Source: Verrucomicrobiota bacterium
Lineage (GTDB): Bacteria; Verrucomicrobiota; Verrucomicrobiae; Chthoniobacterales; UBA10450
Direction of reading: 5' to 3'
DNA: 6,059 bases
Assembly: GCA_003219495.1 (NCBI GenBank)
Contig: QHOZ01000069.1
Span: 5,936 to 11,994, forward strand
The number at the start of each line of letters is the position of its first letter. Position 1 is the first letter of the stretch. A program made the translations under genes and the position numbers. The notes beneath the pieces were generated by a model, which searched no databases, was not told where the DNA came from, and was given only the letters and a program-made list of their open reading frames with translations. Shown in pieces: positions 5,503 to 6,059 of the stretch.

Positions 5503-6059
5503 GTTTCGCGAGCGTGACTTTTCCCAAGATCGACAACATCAATGTTCCGCCGATCAATCCGAATGGCGCCATGAAATAAAAATACCAGCCCCAGCTGCGG
5601 TCGAGCAGCGCGCCGAGGACAATTCCGGCGAGACTGCCACCGAAATATTGAAAGGAGTCAATCACCCCTGAAGCAAAGCCGGCCATTTTCGCGCCACCGA
5701 TATCCATCGCCGCCGCCGTCCCGAGAATCGAGTGTGTTGAATTGGCTGTGAGCGAAATAAGCACGAGAAAGAGAATCGCGGCGTTCACCGAATGAAACTG
5801 GGCCGCGGCAAGGATGATGACGGTCTCAAGAAAATAAAGAAATCCCGCAACCGGAGCGCGGCGCCCGCCAAATACTTTGTCGGACACGACACCGGAAATT
5901 AATGAGCCGAGTGACGCCACAAATGGGATCAAAAAACCAAGCAACTGAAATTTCGCCGAATTCAAATCGACTGAATGGACCTCCTGCATGAACCGCGGAA
6001 ACCATTGATCGATCCCTTGTCGCACGGCGCCGGTGCAAGCGTAGGCGCAAGCGATGATC
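5489..6059 (-). CDS. MFS transporter, OPA (sugar/glycerol-phosphate antiporter) type, C-terminal part
   Basis: The frame is open to the right edge, so the 5' end is missing; 189 C-terminal residues and a TGA at 5489-5491 are visible. The first visible residues continue into AYACTGAVRQGIDQWFPRFM, which resembles the start of the second half (about TM7) in UhpC/GlpT-like organophosphate transporters. About six hydrophobic segments follow. Between the first two visible helices the loop SGVVSDKVFGGRRAP is the classic MFS G-x3-D-x5-G-x-R/K signature. Later, SFQYFGGSLAGIVLGALLD matches a helix 11-like segment. The substrate cannot be fixed, but phosphorylated sugars or glycerol-3-phosphate are the usual OPA cargo. 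The 3' end overlaps the radical SAM gene tail-to-tail by 14 bases. No internal gap is evident, unlike the two genes to its left. Confidence 0.9.
   Translation of the reverse strand, partial: IIACAYACTGAVRQGIDQWFPRFMQEVHSVDLNSAKFQLLGFLIPFVASLGSLISGVVSDKVFGGRRAPVAGFLYFLETVIILAAAQFHSVNAAILFLVLISLTANSTHSILGTAAAMDIGGAKMAGFASGVIDSFQYFGGSLAGIVLGALLDRSWGWYFYFMAPFGLIGGTLMLSILGKVTLAKPKAA

Overview
The window is about 6 kb of moderately GC-rich bacterial chromosome carrying housekeeping and envelope genes. No mobile element, CRISPR array or phage gene was seen. The best phylum clue is at 4436-4449: a perfect TGTTC-N4-GAACA palindrome. As I recall, this is the LexA-binding motif described for Verrucomicrobia. 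Protein flavour and base composition fit that phylum, but the assignment is an inference.

Left part (1-3639, all minus strand, transcribed right to left): a GT39/ArnT-like membrane glycosyltransferase, then ruvA 16 bases downstream, then an uncharacterised protein with ATP-grasp-like sequence features, then the N-terminus of a secreted protein that runs off the left edge. Gaps are 16, 40 and 36 bases, so this could be one operon. The 40-base gap after ruvA is mostly a heptamer repeat (AACTCTC).

Middle (3624-4395, plus strand): a divergent PAP2-type membrane phosphatase gene with a broken reading frame. Its GTG start lies inside the 5' end of the glycosyltransferase gene. It is followed by an intact tRNA-Ser(UGA) with encoded CCA.

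Right part: a probable LexA operator, then a radical SAM gene of the PA0069/SplB-like family that is frame-broken by an apparent internal deletion, then the C-terminal half of an MFS (OPA-type) transporter on the minus strand. The transporter gene overlaps the radical SAM gene tail-to-tail by 14 bases.

The most unusual point is a pattern. Three genes within about 3 kb (ruvA, the PAP2 gene and the radical SAM gene) each look like a normal family member with one short internal block missing. In ruvA the loss is in frame and removes the acidic-pin hairpin. In the other two the frame shifts. Either this genome is losing short segments, or the assembly has a repeated small-deletion artefact. Raw reads would settle which. 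No wholly new system is evident. The SOS-type operator in front of a radical SAM gene and the pin-less RuvA are the leads most worth following.
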